Source: Daldinia sp. FL1419
Lineage: Eukaryota; Ascomycota; Sordariomycetes; Xylariales; Hypoxylaceae
Assembly: GCA_025201765.1 (NCBI GenBank)
Contig: MU623371.1
Span: 229,448 to 293,447, forward strand
DNA length: 64,000 nt
Reading direction: 5' to 3'
Below, in pieces: positions 11,897 through 24,078 of the stretch. The position numbers and the translations under genes were made by a program. The number at the start of each line of letters is the position of its first letter. Within the stretch, counting starts at the first letter, position 1. The notes beneath the pieces are model-generated. The model ran no database searches. It saw only the letters and a program-made list of their open reading frames with translations, and was not told the DNA's origin.

Positions 11897-12775
11897 GTTG
11901 GCCTAGATGTTTTAGACCGAGATGTATGCCTTATGGATCCGTATTGCCGTGTACAGCAACCAATATTAATGAGAAACGAGTCTATACGTTATTTCTACAT
12001 TTATAAGATAGACTTTCGACTTTGCGATCTATTATCAATTCTACCCAGTAATAGGATCCTGATGGGGTTCGTATAGATGGGTAGGTAGGTGGGCTGGTGG
12101 GTGGGTGGGTAGATGGTAGCTGCGGAGAGCTCGGACATCGCATCAACGCGAGCTTTCTTTATTTCCGATAGTACCTACATTTTGGTGGGGATTACATACT
12201 AAATCTAAGTATACCAAGAAATTTCGGTTTAAAAGTCCCTGACCTTAGAGGCGAAGCCTCGGTAAAAGGTCGGATGATTGGAATCCTGACGAGTATGCAT
12301 TGCTCAAGGTAGATTGACGGCTTACTAACTTTGTGAGAGGTCTTGGTCGCATTTTGACTTGGCGTCAGTCTAAAAACTTCCCCAGATCTTCGCCAAGGTG
12401 AGAATATCCGGGCAGCGAGCTAGCTGCCTAAGGTACCTAAGGTACCTAGACCCTGGGGAATGCGTGCGTCATATGTGTAAGGTAGGTACTTTAGTTTGAA
12501 GCCACATACCGGTGTCCTGGCATAGGATAAATAACTGTCATGCTTCTGATTGGAAGATATCGTACGTATCACCGCTTAAACAGGACGACGATGAACCGGG
12601 AAAAGCAGCCGGATCTTGCAGATTTCCCTTTGGGACTCGCTGATAATACCCCAAATCTGGGGTAGAATGGAGCAGTGAGAACTGCCTGAGGTACCTCCTT
12701 AAAATGAATACTAGACCCCGGATGGAATTTTAGGATGTACTCTTTCATCTTGTATTTCGCTATCGTCAAAGTCGC
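11897..12775. other. Divergent promoter region
   Basis: About 880 bases between the GNAT gene (minus) and the oxidase gene (plus). It contains a GGTAG/GGTGGG-rich simple tract at about 12078-12118 and copies of AAGGTACCTA at 12430-12450, the palindromic motif seen in other spacers. No coding signal. Confidence 0.6.
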
Positions 12776-14819
12776 GTGACGATGGCCAGGTCCTTACTAT
12801 TCTTAGGCATAAGCTTTTCGGCACTGATTAGTGGTGTTGTGTCATCACCGCCACCCCTCGTCGGGAGAACGTGGAATGGCGTAAAATATGGCTGCAAGTG
12901 CTACGTAGGCGACGAATGCTGGCCGAGAGAGAGTTCTTGGGACGAACTGAATTCGACGATTAACGGGAATCTTCTAGTCAACATTCCACCTGGAGCGTCT
13001 TGTCATAATGTGAGTAGACATGCAAGTGAGTTGTGAGGAAGATATTTAGTGAGGGGAAGCATGCTAACTCGGGCCCCTTTAGTCGTTTGAGGGCCCTCTT
13101 GGTACCGTCTCGACCTATGATGCTGCTGCTTGCGCCGAGGCGACGGATAAGTGGTCAGACGAGTCGTGGACGTGAGTTTTCCTTATCGAGCCTTGCCTTG
13201 GACGAGATATTGATACAGCGACATAGTGTTGAACAACCCGCGGCGGGACTATGGACATACTTTACGAATGATACTTGCCGTCCCACTAGCGACCCCGCTG
13301 CACCATGCACTCTAGGCTACTATGGAGTATATGTGATACGGGCTCAGTCGAAAGAACATATTAAAGCTGGAGTCGATTTTGCCAGGGAGAATAATCTGCG
13401 CCTGATTATTCGAAACACTGGCCATGACTTCATTGGGCGTAGCACCGGATGGGGGGCGTTGGTAATTAATACGCATAGCTTCCAAGATGTCGAGTTCACA
13501 GCCGAGTACGGCGGTCCTGGTGATTATAAGGGAGGCGCCGTAACAATAGGGGCAGGTGTCCAGGGACGAGCGCTGCTCACGCAAGCTCACGTCCAGAATC
13601 CACCAGTGACGGTCTTGACAGGGGAATGTCCGGTGAGCGGGTAAACATCAAAACAAGAAATTGAAGCTGACGAACTTACAGACTGTTGGCGTGGCTGGTG
13701 GGCTCGTCCAAGGTGGTGGTCATGGCCCGCTTACGCCACTTTACGGATTAGTAGCCGACACTGCATTGTCTTTTGACGTGCTAACGGTAGATGGTCAATA
13801 TCTGACTGCGAATTCCGAAGAGAACCCCGATTTATTCTGGGCCTTGAGGGGAGGAGGGCCGTCTGCGTTTGCTATTGTACTTTCGGTCACCCTTAAGACG
13901 TTCCTAGAGCGGAAAGCGGCCGGTGTCTTCATCAATATCAACTCAACTCTTACCAACGATACAGATTTATTTTGGGAGGGCGTTAGGTCGTTCCATAAAT
14001 ACTCCAACGAAATTGTAGCGGCTGGCCTGTACACCTACTTCGAGCTTATGCCGCTACGTCTACATGTACAACCCATAGTTGGGGTTGGGAAGACTTCGGC
14101 GGAAGTAGAAGCCATCCTGAAGCCGGTGTTTGACGAATTCAAGGCCAAAGGCATCCCCCACGATACGGCCAGCAGGGATTATGGTACATTATTTGACCTG
14201 TACACGGACTTGTTTGAAGACGAAACTGCCGGCACTTCAGCTCTCACGGGTGGATGGATGTTTACCCATGAGGATGTCGAAGATAATAGCGATGGAATTA
14301 TTGAGGCGTTCCAGACAGTCTTATCGCCTCGAGACGACTTGAAGAACCAGGGATTTATTATCGGACATCTTTGGGATGCCGGGTTGAACACGCCAATTTC
14401 GAACAGCGCGACGAACCCACGATTTAGAAAGTCTACAGATTTTGCCATTGTTGGGCTAACAGTACCCGACGGCGCAACTTGGACTCAAAAAGAAGACCTT
14501 CAGAATGTGCTTACCAATATCCAAGATGCAGCTATGAGGAAAGCAGGGCCAAATGGATGTGCTTATGTTAACGAGGTGCGTATGATTCGGACGAATGAAA
14601 AATACGGGTACCTAATATATGCGGTGATACTGATGACCTTCATAGGGAGATCCATATCAACCCAACTGGCAAGATAAATTTTGGGGACCGGAATATCCAA
14701 AGCTACTGGAAATTCGTAAGAAGTGGGATCCTCATGGCGTATTGTACGCGGTGTCAACACCAGGAACAGAAGAATGGGAGGTTATCGAGTACGGTACAAG
14801 ATTGTGTCGAAAATACTAA
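12776..14819 (+). CDS. Secreted berberine-bridge-type FAD-linked oxidase
   Basis: Five exons, 12776-13009, 13083-13171, 13227-13632, 13682-14575 and 14646-14819, join in frame to 598 residues. A signal peptide (residues 1 to about 24) precedes a Cys-containing N-terminal region. The PCMH-type FAD-binding domain shows RNTGHDFIG with His174 and TGECPTVG with Cys242, the two residues that hold FAD bicovalently in berberine-bridge enzyme relatives. The GGGHGPL loop follows, and the C-terminal BBE motif (YVNEGDPYQPNWQ, crossing the last intron) is present. Family members oxidise sugars, alkaloids or secondary-metabolite intermediates outside the cell or in vesicles. No biosynthetic cluster surrounds it, so the substrate is unknown. 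Start could be 12776 or the in-frame ATG at 12782. Confidence 0.93.
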
Positions 14820-15572
14820 ACGCCCAATGGTGTTTATGGACTCTGGTTAAGCGCGTCAAGCGTGGATAGAAGATAGAGTGATAAGAGCAACGAATACCGT
14901 TAGAAGCTAACGAACGTGATTGGTTTCCTTATACGGATCCGTATTAATAGCTCGTATCTTATGCTTCTCGTCGGTGCATTTCTACTCTACCATAGCATAG
15001 GTGTACGTCGTAATGAGATGCTAAAACTGACGACGCCGCGATATCTCCAATAGCCATGAATTATTCTTTGAACAATATTAAACTTAGTTCATTGCATAAT
15101 TTGTATAGTCTGTGCAACCGTTAGTGCACGTGACGTCAGCGCATGCAAATCGCAATATATTATGCAGCTACCCGCTAGTAGAGATCCTTACCTTACCTGA
15201 AGCTTCCACTGAGCAAGAACCCCACCATCCACCATCCACCATCCACCATCCACCATCCACCATCCACCATCCACCATCCACCGTCCGCCATTCACACTCC
15301 ATTACTATCCAACCCAACATCGTACATCTCACGCGAGTGACAAAACCGGTTAGATGAGCTGCAATTCAAAGATATGAAGTGAAGTGGTTGCTCGCCGTAG
15401 TCTAAAAATTATTCTACAGACTGCTCTTTTCTCTATCCTTAAATTAGAGAGATGCGTGACCCGACTTGAACTCATCTTCTACGTCGCGTCGAGCTCAACT
15501 GCGACCCTTGGCGACCCATTGCTTGAGATTCCGGCATAAGGACGGGCTCACAACCCCTCCATAAAGTACATC
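14820..15572. other. Spacer with CCACCAT minisatellite
   Basis: About 750 bases between the oxidase and gtr1 genes, both on plus. Apart from the heptamer array at 15222-15291 I see nothing; the region just before 15573 should hold the gtr1 promoter. Confidence 0.6.
15222..15291. repeat. CCACCAT heptamer array
   Basis: Eight perfect tandem copies of CCACCAT followed by two variant copies (CCACCGT, CCGCCAT). It lies about 280 bases before the gtr1 start codon. An open frame through it (15112-15357) is a by-product of the repeat. Confidence 0.95.
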
Positions 15573-16792
15573 ATGACGGACCTCGAAGCGTCTGTCCCCA
15601 GCTTGGGAATGACTACTGACATTCGAAGCGAACTTAAGAAACCCAAGAAGAAAAAGGTACTCCTCATGGGGAAGAGCGGTTCCGGCAAGTCGAGTATGAG
15701 GAGTATTATATTTAGCAACTATATCGCTAGGGATACTCGGCGTCTGTAAGTAGCGACTTCATATTTGATACCAATCGCAGACAGTTAACTCTGATGTCAT
15801 GTTAGCGGTGCGACGATCGACGTTGATCTCTCTCACGTCAAATTCCTAGGAAACTTGACTTTGAACCTATGGGACTGCGGCGGCCAGGAAGCTTTTATGG
15901 AAAACTACCTATCCCAGCAGCGTGTCCACGTCTTTTCAAACGTCGGGGTTCTCATATACGTCTTCGATATAGAATCCCGAGATGTCGATCGAGACATAGC
16001 TACTTACGTATCCATCATCTCTGCCCTAACGCAGTATTCACCTACCGCAAAGGTTTACGTACTGATTCACAAGATGGATCTGATTACCCCGCACGCCCGA
16101 GAGGCTGTATTCGACGACCGCGTCCGCACGGTGAGGCAGAAGACCGCCGAGTTTATCCAGGGGGCGGGCTACGCGGGCGAGTTGGATCTCATTCCCTTTG
16201 CAACCTCGATATGGGACCAGTCATTGTACAAGGCGTGGGCGAGTATCATCCACGACCTAGTTCCGAACTTGTCCGTCATAGAATCGCAGCTAGGCTCCCT
16301 CGGAGTGTTGATAGAAGCAGAGGAGCTGCTTCTGTTTGAGAGAACGAGTTTCCTCGTCGTATCCAACTGGACGTCTGAAGAAGGCCAGAATAATCCTACG
16401 GGAGACCGGCAAGAGCGCATCTCGAACATCCTTAAGCATTTTAAGCAGAGTATCAGCCGGTTTACTGGTACTCCCCGCAACGCGGAGCAGTTTACTCTGA
16501 TGGTGAGTGGTTGAATGCTTGGCTTTGCACTTGTACTTTTGCTCGGGCAGCTCCGACGTTGCTGTGGAATAATGGACTGCTCGTAAATTGCTAACCAAGA
16601 CCGTTATAGGAACACAAAGCAGGATCTAGATTCTCCATGTTTGCTTGCAAATTTACCACCAATACCTACCTTATGGTTATTCTGCCTCCAGGGGAAGCGA
16701 GATTTAATTCTGCCAAGCTGAATTGTCAGATAGCCAGGGAGAGCTTCAAGTTCCTTGACGGGCCTGTGACTCCAGGCCAAACTTATAATTAG
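15573..16792 (+). CDS. gtr1: Rag-family GTPase Gtr1
   Basis: Three exons, 15573-15745, 15806-16502 and 16610-16792, give 350 residues. P-loop GKSGSGKSS at 33-41, the G3 motif WDCGGQE at 80-86 and the G4-like HKMD at 146-149 are all in the form typical of the RagA/Gtr1 branch. The C-terminal roadblock-like region is completed by exon 3. Gtr1 pairs with Gtr2 on the vacuole within the EGO complex and signals amino-acid sufficiency to TORC1 (established in yeast). The start MTDLEASVPSLG precedes a Lys-rich segment before the G domain. The exon joins restore SHVKFLGNLTLNLWD and the ending PGQTYN exactly in frame. Confidence 0.95.
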
Positions 16793-18031
16793 TAGCTCGA
16801 GCGAGACGGACGAACCCCATACCATACGCACTTACACTATTCGACCCGAATACTCTTCCTATATTTTGACACATTACTACCTAACAGAGACCAGTTTACC
16901 CGCGAATTCAAAGTCGAATCCTCTTAGTACGGCGGGCAATGAGCCGACGGATTCTCTGGGCGCGGGTTGGACGGCGGTCGGAGTTTTCTACGGCGTCTGA
17001 CTGATATAAAGAAGATGCTAGCATATGGCCAATGCTAGGACCGCTACGTTATTGCGGGACTATCGCTATATCTAGGGTATGGTGCCTCGATATGGCGCTA
17101 CCCTAGGTATGTGCTGTTATGAGCGACGTTTCCTTGACGAGAGAGCTATGATGGCCGAGACTAATATAGCTAAGACACGTTTATCGGTTGCGATGCTTTT
17201 ATTGGCCTCGAGGCCAGTCCCAGGGAGCGGTAGTTTAGGCGTGGCGTTCCGGTCCCTGACGATCGGCAGACCTCCTAAAATAGGAAGGTTGGTCGTCGCA
17301 GCAAGCAAGCCAATTAAAACGCGTGTTATGCGGTATGCTATGCACGATTTTGATAAAAGGGTAGCTAATACCCACGAATGTAGATCGATGAAGAAAGGTA
17401 CCTAGGCATTCGAAGACAGGACAAGTCCTACTCATCGAAGCTTGTCTTGAATTTATTGTTACCGGATAAGCGTATTGTTTACCGAGTTCATATCAAGGTA
17501 GTGAAGTGTATCAGCCTTGAAAGACTTATCATTCTCGTCCTTCCCAAGACCCTAGCTGTTGAAGATCGTCGCCTTGTCCAGATCTCAGCACAATTTTGAT
17601 ACCACCTTCGACTTGTTCAATTCGGCAGGTCGGACTCAGCTTTGCACCATGTAACGCAATGATTGGTATGCTCTTGACGCTCTCTCGGGGTAGTACGCCC
17701 CGCCACTGCTTGCTGCTCTTCGTGCTATCCTTCTATGAACATCTGATTCCGTGAAGACCTGCCTATATATCTATGCTAATTGGTCCGAACATAGTTGTTT
17801 TGGGGAGTTGATGATTATGGTTGGCCATGTATAAGTGAATATTAATGCAATTAGAAGATCGACGCGTACCTATATAAACCGGCTACGAACTACGAGACCT
17901 ATTGCGTCTGTAAGACCTTGGATACTCAAGCAGATATTACTAGACAGTCCACTGCATCTGAGTGTCTACGTACTTAGTAGCGCCGCCTAAATTTAAACAT
18001 AACTAAGCTGCTCAGCTTCGATACATCCATT
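16793..18031. other. Spacer between gtr1 and nuclease gene
   Basis: About 1.24 kb. Contains only short ORFs on both strands (for example 17079-17405) without protein-like composition. Presumably 3' region of gtr1 and promoter of the secreted nuclease gene. Confidence 0.55.
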
Positions 18032-18803
18032 ATGAAGTTCTCGTCTACCATCGGCGGTATCTTATCCGCGAGCGCCGCCCTCGCTGCGCCGACACCGATT
18101 CCGGTTGCCGGGCCCGCTCCTATGCCTATGCCTACTCCTGTTCGTGACCACTCATATTCAGGGCAGCGATTCTTTTAAAGCTAACCGGCGCGATTAGCCC
18201 GGCATCCCGTCTGCTTCTTCAGCCAAGTCGCAGCTTGCCAGCTTGACCGTCAAGGCGGCAGTCGACGACGGGGAATACAAGCGAGACCTGTTCCCGACGT
18301 GGGACACCATCACGGGAACTTGCAATACGCGCGAATATGTGCTCAAGCGTGACGGCACCGGCGTTCAGGTCGGCTCCGACTGTTACCCGACGAGCGGCAC
18401 GTGGACTAGCCCTTACGACGGTGGAAAGTGGACGTCTCCATCCGACGTGGACATTGACCACATGGTGCCCTTGAAGAATGCTTGGGTTGTACGTATTTCA
18501 TATCTATTCTCGTTATCCTTGGAGGTTGATTCGCCGACTAACTCTGCGCAGTCCGGTGCGAATAAATGGACGACTTCCAAGCGCGAGCAATTTGCCAACG
18601 ATGTCGATCGGCCGCAGCTTTGGGCTGTAACGGATAACGTCAACTCCTCCAAGGGAGACAAGTCCCCTGATACCTGGAAGCCGCCTCTAAAGAGCTTCTA
18701 CTGTACATATGCGAGTGCTTACGTCGCCGTCAAGAGTCATTGGGACTTGTCTATCACTTCGGCTGAGAAGTCGGCTCTAAACGATATGTTGGGTACTTGT
18801 TAA
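18032..18803 (+). CDS. Secreted HNH-like nuclease (DUF1524-type)
   Basis: Three exons, 18032-18139, 18198-18488 and 18552-18803, give 216 residues. A signal peptide (MKFSSTIGGILSASAALA) is followed by a Pro-rich linker. The body matches the small extracellular nucleases of fungi and actinomycetes: TWDTITGTCNTREYVLKRDG, a Cys78/Cys98 pair, the catalytic VDIDHMVPLKNAW with His124, and the partner motif LWAVTDNVNSSKGDKSP with Asn162, Asn164 and Lys167. Together these form a beta-beta-alpha metal site. The C-terminus holds two further cysteines. It probably degrades DNA or RNA outside the cell for nutrition or competition (inference). Intron 1 interrupts the Pro-rich linker; splicing is required because the first exon otherwise meets a stop. 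Confidence 0.92.
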
Positions 18804-19096
18804 ACAGACCGTGGTATGTGGGATGATGGATTAAGGCGGTCTCTCTAGGCATCGTATTTAAAATGCATGGTTTGACAGGGACGAGAACTAAGAACTTCAT
18901 TTCTGTAAACCGCAATTTGCTCATTTCGACCAAAATTGGTCCTTGAATTATTGCATTCAGAGTAAACTACACTTATCGTCTATTGCGCAGATGCATTTCG
19001 TTTCGTTAAAAGGTAACAGGACAACCGTCTAGCAACTATGGCTCTATCGTTTAGCAAACGCCTAGCTTATCCGACCCCTAACTTTCGCTTGTGGGC

Positions 19097-20495
19097 TCAT
19101 TTGTTCTTCTTTACCATGGCAGTACCACCCTTCTTGAACTCGGCCATCTCACCCAGCACTAGAGATTTGTCCGTATGATCCTTGTTGGGAAAGGTTGTAG
19201 CTAGAACCCATCCGCCAGCACGAAGCTCGGGAGAAGATCGAGAGATGAAGTCGTATACATCATTGATCGTCTGAGAGGTGTTAAATCGGGCCGGTAATCG
19301 CGTGCCGTCAGGCATCTGGATACGGATCATGACCGTCGGCTGAGAGTCATCTACTGCCGCACTCGGCGGTGCCGTCGACTGGGTAGCAGCCGCGCTCGAA
19401 GTTGATGGCGTGGCTGGAGTTGTAGAGGCGGTAGTAGCAGGTTCACCTGGAACTGGGCTTCCTAGACGACGTCCTTCGCCGCCGAATGGCCTGTAAACCT
19501 TGGGGAGTGGTCGGTAGTTCTCGTCGTGCTGCTGCAACTTGACATCGAGAGGCTCATCGTACCTAAGGTTCATCAAGTGGATGGGTGCACGACCTCGCTG
19601 TATCATTTGCAGGGCCTCAGTGTTAGCAGGGTCGTTAAAACGATGTAACTCTCCGTCGTCGATGCTGAAACCATCACGCCACAAATGCAAAGTTCGTTCT
19701 TGAACTTCACCTGTAGGACGCGCGCCACTGCCAGAAGCGACAGGCCCATGCGGGTCCGGAATTGTGCGGCTAGGAGCGCCTTCGCCGCCAAGAGTCTGTC
19801 CGGTGCCTCGGAAATAAGTTGCGCTGGAAGGTCCTGCGCGAGTTGAAGCCTCGGGACGTTGCGACTCGCTAGAGAAGACTTAGAGTTAGTCTCCTTCCAC
19901 ATAAAGATATAAGAGTAAGCTTACCTAGCAGCCTTTGTAAGGAGTTCGTTCACGATTTGTCTACCATCTGGGCGTTGGCTCGGGTCCTGGATAGCAAGTC
20001 CGCTCTTCTCACCACCAGCATACGTATCTCTATGCGAATCGTCATCGTCGTCTTCATCGTCGTCGTCGTCATGATCGTGTCCGGAACCACCACTGAGGGA
20101 GCTTAATGTGGCAAGTCCCTTCTTCTTGGGAGTTTTCTTGGAGGAGCTAGATGTGGTAGGAATCGCCTGAGGGGCGGGTCGTCCATCGAGAGTGCGCGGG
20201 CCGGTATAGTTACTATAGTCCGCAGAAGCAGAATTATTGACGGTGGCACCAGCGTCGTCATCCTCGTCGGCAAAGTACGCCGAGGCCGCGGCGGCGAGAT
20301 CCCAACTGTTGGCAGAGAGATATTGGGTGGCCTACATGAAATAAATTTAATGCATTAGTTTGGATGGGGTCACGAGGAAATGAATGAAGCTAATTATTAG
20401 CTGCTCGAATATGAATTACATACCTGTTCTGTAGATATCCCGGTCATGGCCATGAGCTCGCTCGTAAGAGCATCGTGATCAACGCTGCTCGACAT
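19097..20495 (-). CDS. shp1: UBX-domain Cdc48 cofactor Shp1/p47
   Basis: Three exons on minus, 20495-20424, 20331-19925 and 19868-19097, give 416 residues. The N-terminus MSSSVDHDALTSELMAMTGIS with YLSANSWDLAAAASAYF is a UBA-like fold that binds ubiquitin. An acidic Asp-rich stretch follows. The SEP domain starts near residue 220 (LWRDGFSIDDGELHRF) and the UBX domain occupies about 336-416, ending in a Lys-rich tail. Shp1/p47 recruits the ATPase Cdc48 to ubiquitinated substrates and acts in membrane fusion, autophagy and phosphatase regulation. Domain order UBA-SEP-UBX is the full family architecture. The exon 2/3 join (AG|C) is supported by the intact SESQRPE linker. Confidence 0.95.
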
Positions 20496-21398
20496 TTTGC
20501 TCGGATAACGAGAGGACTTGGTGAGACTGAAAAGATGAAGGGATGATTAAAAAGCCAACTACAGAGAATTGGTTGTACAGTATGTGACTGAAGTAACTTT
20601 GGTCGTACCAAAGCGGTGTTTTGGCGTTAGAAGTTAGAAGGTGCGCCGTCTAGGATTCTTAGGCAGCTTTCGGCGTCTACGTCAAGCTCTCCACAGTAGC
20701 CTAATCGATTATTCCAAGTGTTTGAATGGAGTACCTCTATAGAATGTACCTACTCGTTTCTTTCGCCTTGCGCAGGGCGGGGAGTAGCGGGGTTACCAAA
20801 GCGATCAGTGTGTACTTTACTAAATTCCTGACTACGTTAGGTACCCAAAACAAAAAGCAATTCGTTAAAATTAATCTACTTGACTTATTAGTTAGATTTC
20901 CCAGAAGAATTTGGGCCAATACACGACGTTTCTATAAGTACCTAAAGGGTTGAAATAAGATCTGTTACATCGGATTAGGTACATACATGTACCTAACTAC
21001 ATGTAATTAAAGCCCCTCCTATGACGAGCAGCTGCCCTAGTCCGGTACTAATTTACCAGCTATGTCTACAATACGTTCGGTCCGCTATAACTAGAGGTAT
21101 TTCATTCCAATCATACCTTTGTAGGTGGGGCTCTACTGTGACGTAGCTAGCCGATCTAGGCAATATTGGTGCTAGCCTCTTACTTTAATAGGCTTAAACC
21201 TGTAACAACGTTTCCAGCTACAGACTTTATCACCGGGTCTCAATGTTGAGCCCTCTCCAACCATTTCAACTTCAAAGTACATAGATAGCCAAGCCGGTTT
21301 CATCTTCTTAAGTATTCGTCAACTAATGCGGCAACCCGAGATATGAGACCGGATAGCTAAAGCGTACCAATACCATAACTCCGACCGATCATTTCACC
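20496..21398. other. Divergent promoter region shp1/mim1
   Basis: About 900 bases between two divergently transcribed genes. It contains scattered TAGGTAC-type motifs (for example near 20940-21005). No coding signal that I can support. Confidence 0.6.
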
Positions 21399-21841
21399 AT
21401 GTCCGAAGAGCCTCACCCTCTTGCCGAATCGGGCGTCACGATGCACTCGGACAGCGAGCAATATTCAACCGGCGAGGAACTACTTCCGTCGCCGCCTTCT
21501 CCTTCCTCGCCATCCGTGGTCCTATATAAACCTCCAACCGTTTGGTCCATGCTCCGGGGTGTGGCTATTAATCTGCTATTACCGTTCATCAACGGCATGA
21601 TGCTGGGGTTCGGCGAGCTGTTTGCGCACGAGGCCGCTTTCAGGTTAGGATGGGGAGGCACAAGAGTAAGTAGCGTCACATATCAGCAAGCTTCTCGTCT
21701 CCGTCCGAGCTAAGACTGACCACTGCTGCATAGGTCTTCCCTCTCTCTCGACGGAGAGTACATCCCATAGGCCCAGGCATCGAGATCCGTAACCGACCTA
21801 AACCGCGGCCCGATTTACAAGATCTGACGAGCCTCGAATGA
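21399..21841 (+). CDS. mim1: Mitochondrial outer-membrane insertion factor MIM1/TOM13
   Basis: Two exons, 21399-21665 and 21734-21841, encode 124 residues. An acidic, Ser/Pro-rich cytosolic N-terminus precedes one membrane segment at about 54-74 (RGVAINLLLPFINGMMLGF) followed by GELFAHEAAFRLGW, the highly conserved core of fungal Mim1/Tom13. Exon 2 adds the basic tail VFPLSRRRVHPIGPGIEIR and the ending DLTSLE. In yeast the MIM complex inserts alpha-helical proteins into the outer mitochondrial membrane and helps TOM assembly. It is immediately upstream of oxa1 on the same strand. Short length and single helix agree with the family. Confidence 0.9.
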
Positions 21842-22470
21842 CCGTCAAGGCGGTCCGATATGTACACATGGGCGCAATTAGAAGAATGAAATATGCCACC
21901 TGGGCTTACGCGTCTTTTCCGGTGTGGAATTCGATATTAGACGAGTGGGATTAACGAAGGAGAGGTAAAGAGGCATCGGCCCAGTGTTACTCGTATATAA
22001 GCACGTACTTCGTAAGAAGAGTTATCGCATCAAGTTCCAAATAGGATGGTGATTCGGAATATAGTGACGGTTTTAAGGTATAATGTTAATGCCTACCCGG
22101 ATAGCCAACGAGGGAATGGGCATCCCATAAGCATTAAGGACGTGAATATGATAAATATCTTTGCTACGTGATCCTCCCCAGACTACACCAAAGGTATCCG
22201 CATTGGCCGGAACCGAGATACCTATTAAACTCGGAGTTGATGTCGGCGGGAAAAAGATTGATAGGAGGTACCTACGTGGGCGTGGCGGCGGGACGGGTCG
22301 GATAGTACGTACCTAAGCTCCGGTGTCTCCCACTATATTCCGTATCGATAAGAAAAGTAACCCCAGAAAGACTGAGCCTTGAACTTGAGAGGAAAAGTAA
22401 AAAAATTCCGATGGAATTCATATCGTGAGTGGTTAACTTTGGCTCCCGACAGCGCTTTGTAATTGTCGCC
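21842..22470. other. Spacer mim1-oxa1
   Basis: About 630 bases between two genes on the same strand; must contain the oxa1 promoter. Nothing else is visible. Confidence 0.55.
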
Positions 22471-24078
22471 ATGTTGCCAAGCAGGGGATTTTCGAAATCA
22501 GCTCCAGCCTCTGCGCTGCGGAATACCCGGTCTGTTCGGATACAGGTATGGCCATCGTTCAATATCTCATTAATTACCTGAGATGCTAACAGGATATTCT
22601 TCGTCTCGTAGACGGCTCGACCTTTACAAATTCCCATACGGCTCTTTTCCCAAGTACGGTCTCAAGCTATACCTCTTAGAAGAACCCGAAATATCTCTTG
22701 TGCGCCAACGTCATCATTCGGCGCTCAAACTGCCGTTGCGGCTACTGCATCCAGCGTCTTCTCTCAGCGCTCCGGAGCTTCGCGAAATCTTTCGTTATGG
22801 CCATTCTCTTCCAAGAAGGAAGCTCCCGCCGAAACGCAAGCTGTTCCCACTCCGGAAACCGTACAGCTAGAGCCTCCGGCGCCTATCGAGAATTCCGAGC
22901 GCATAGCCGAAGATTCACTCGCAAGCGTTGCTTCGACGCCTACCCCTCCAGACCACAGTCAACATGCGTTTAGCGATTTGGACTTAATGTCCGTCCTGGA
23001 CATCCCCGAGCAAATAGGATACTTGAAGAATCTAGGCTTGGAATTCGGATGGGGTCCGTCCTCCATGTGCGAATGGGTCCTCGAACATACGTACATATAC
23101 ACAGGCATGCCTTGGTGGGCTACGATCGCTGCGGTAGCCGCCGCGTGGCGTGTCGCCATGTTCTGGCCTACGTTGGCAGCGAGCAGGAATAGCGCATTAC
23201 TTCAGCAGCTCGAAAGTAATCCAGCGTACGCCAAAGCCAAAGCAGACTTCAACGAGGCCATGTGGAAAACTCGTGATCGCGTCGCCCAGATGCAAGCTCA
23301 AGAAAAGATGATGAGGTTAAGAAAGGAGTCTGGTGCTAGCTTCACGCGCATGCTTGCTACTTTCTTGACCGTCCCATTCAGTTTCGGCATGTTTCGCGTA
23401 CTACGAGGCATGGCCGCCCTGCCCGTACCCAGCTTCGAGACGGGCGGGCTGGCCTGGTTTACGGATCTCACTGTTCACGACCCTTACTATATTCTGCCCG
23501 TAACTTCCATAGCCCTCACAGCCATCATGTTCAAGGTAGACACAGTGCCCGTTTTTCATTGTGGTTCCTAGCTAACAGTCTGATAGCAAACAAGGGCCGC
23601 CAACATACGAAAGGACCCGACAACAGAGGGTATCACTAACCTGATGATGTACGGCTTACCTCCCATCGTGTTTTTAGGCACGGCTTGGCTCCCTGCTGGC
23701 GTGCAGTGGTTCTTCCTGGTACTCACTACCGGATCTATCGTACAAACTTCGGCAACTCTCAATCCTACTATTCGCCGCCTTGCCGGTCTCCCTCCCATCC
23801 CAACCGGTGCAGGACCTCTCACGACCGCCGCTGCCACGATTTCCCCGACGTGGCAAGCGCCAACTCCACCCAGCCAGAGACTTGAAGGCAACGCCAAGGA
23901 TACGGCTAGCAAGGGAATTACCGAATCGGCCAAGGGCCTGCTAGGTGTGGACAAGCAAAAGGAAGAGTGGAAGAAGGCCCAGGCGTACGAAGAGCGCAGG
24001 GCCGCGGAGGAGAAGGAAAAGGCGTACCGGAGAATGGAGGATCTACGTCGCAAAAAGGCGGAAAAGGGGGGATTCTAA
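22471..24078 (+). CDS. oxa1: Mitochondrial inner-membrane insertase OXA1
   Basis: Three exons, 22471-22545, 22612-23535 and 23587-24078, give 496 residues. The N-terminus (MLPSRGFSKSAPASALRNTRS) is Arg/Ser-rich with few acids, as expected of a mitochondrial targeting sequence. The 60KD_IMP/YidC domain begins near residue 200 with YLKNLGLEFGWGP, followed by the first helix (MPWWATIAAVAAAWRV), helices around MLATFLTVPFSFGMFRVL and TSIALTAIMF, and MYGLPPIVFLGTAWLPAGVQWFF after the last intron. The tail is Lys-rich (EEWKKAQAYEERRAAEEKEK), like the ribosome-binding tail of Oxa1. It inserts mitochondrially encoded and some imported proteins into the inner membrane. Intron 1 ends at 22611, which restores frame into the presequence. 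Confidence 0.94.

Noticed and set aside
15112..15357. ORF across the CCACCAT array
   Set aside because: Open only because the heptamer has no stop in that frame.
17079..17405. Plus-strand ORF of 108 codons after gtr1
   Set aside because: Unstructured composition, an equally long shadow ORF on the other strand, no similarity recognised.
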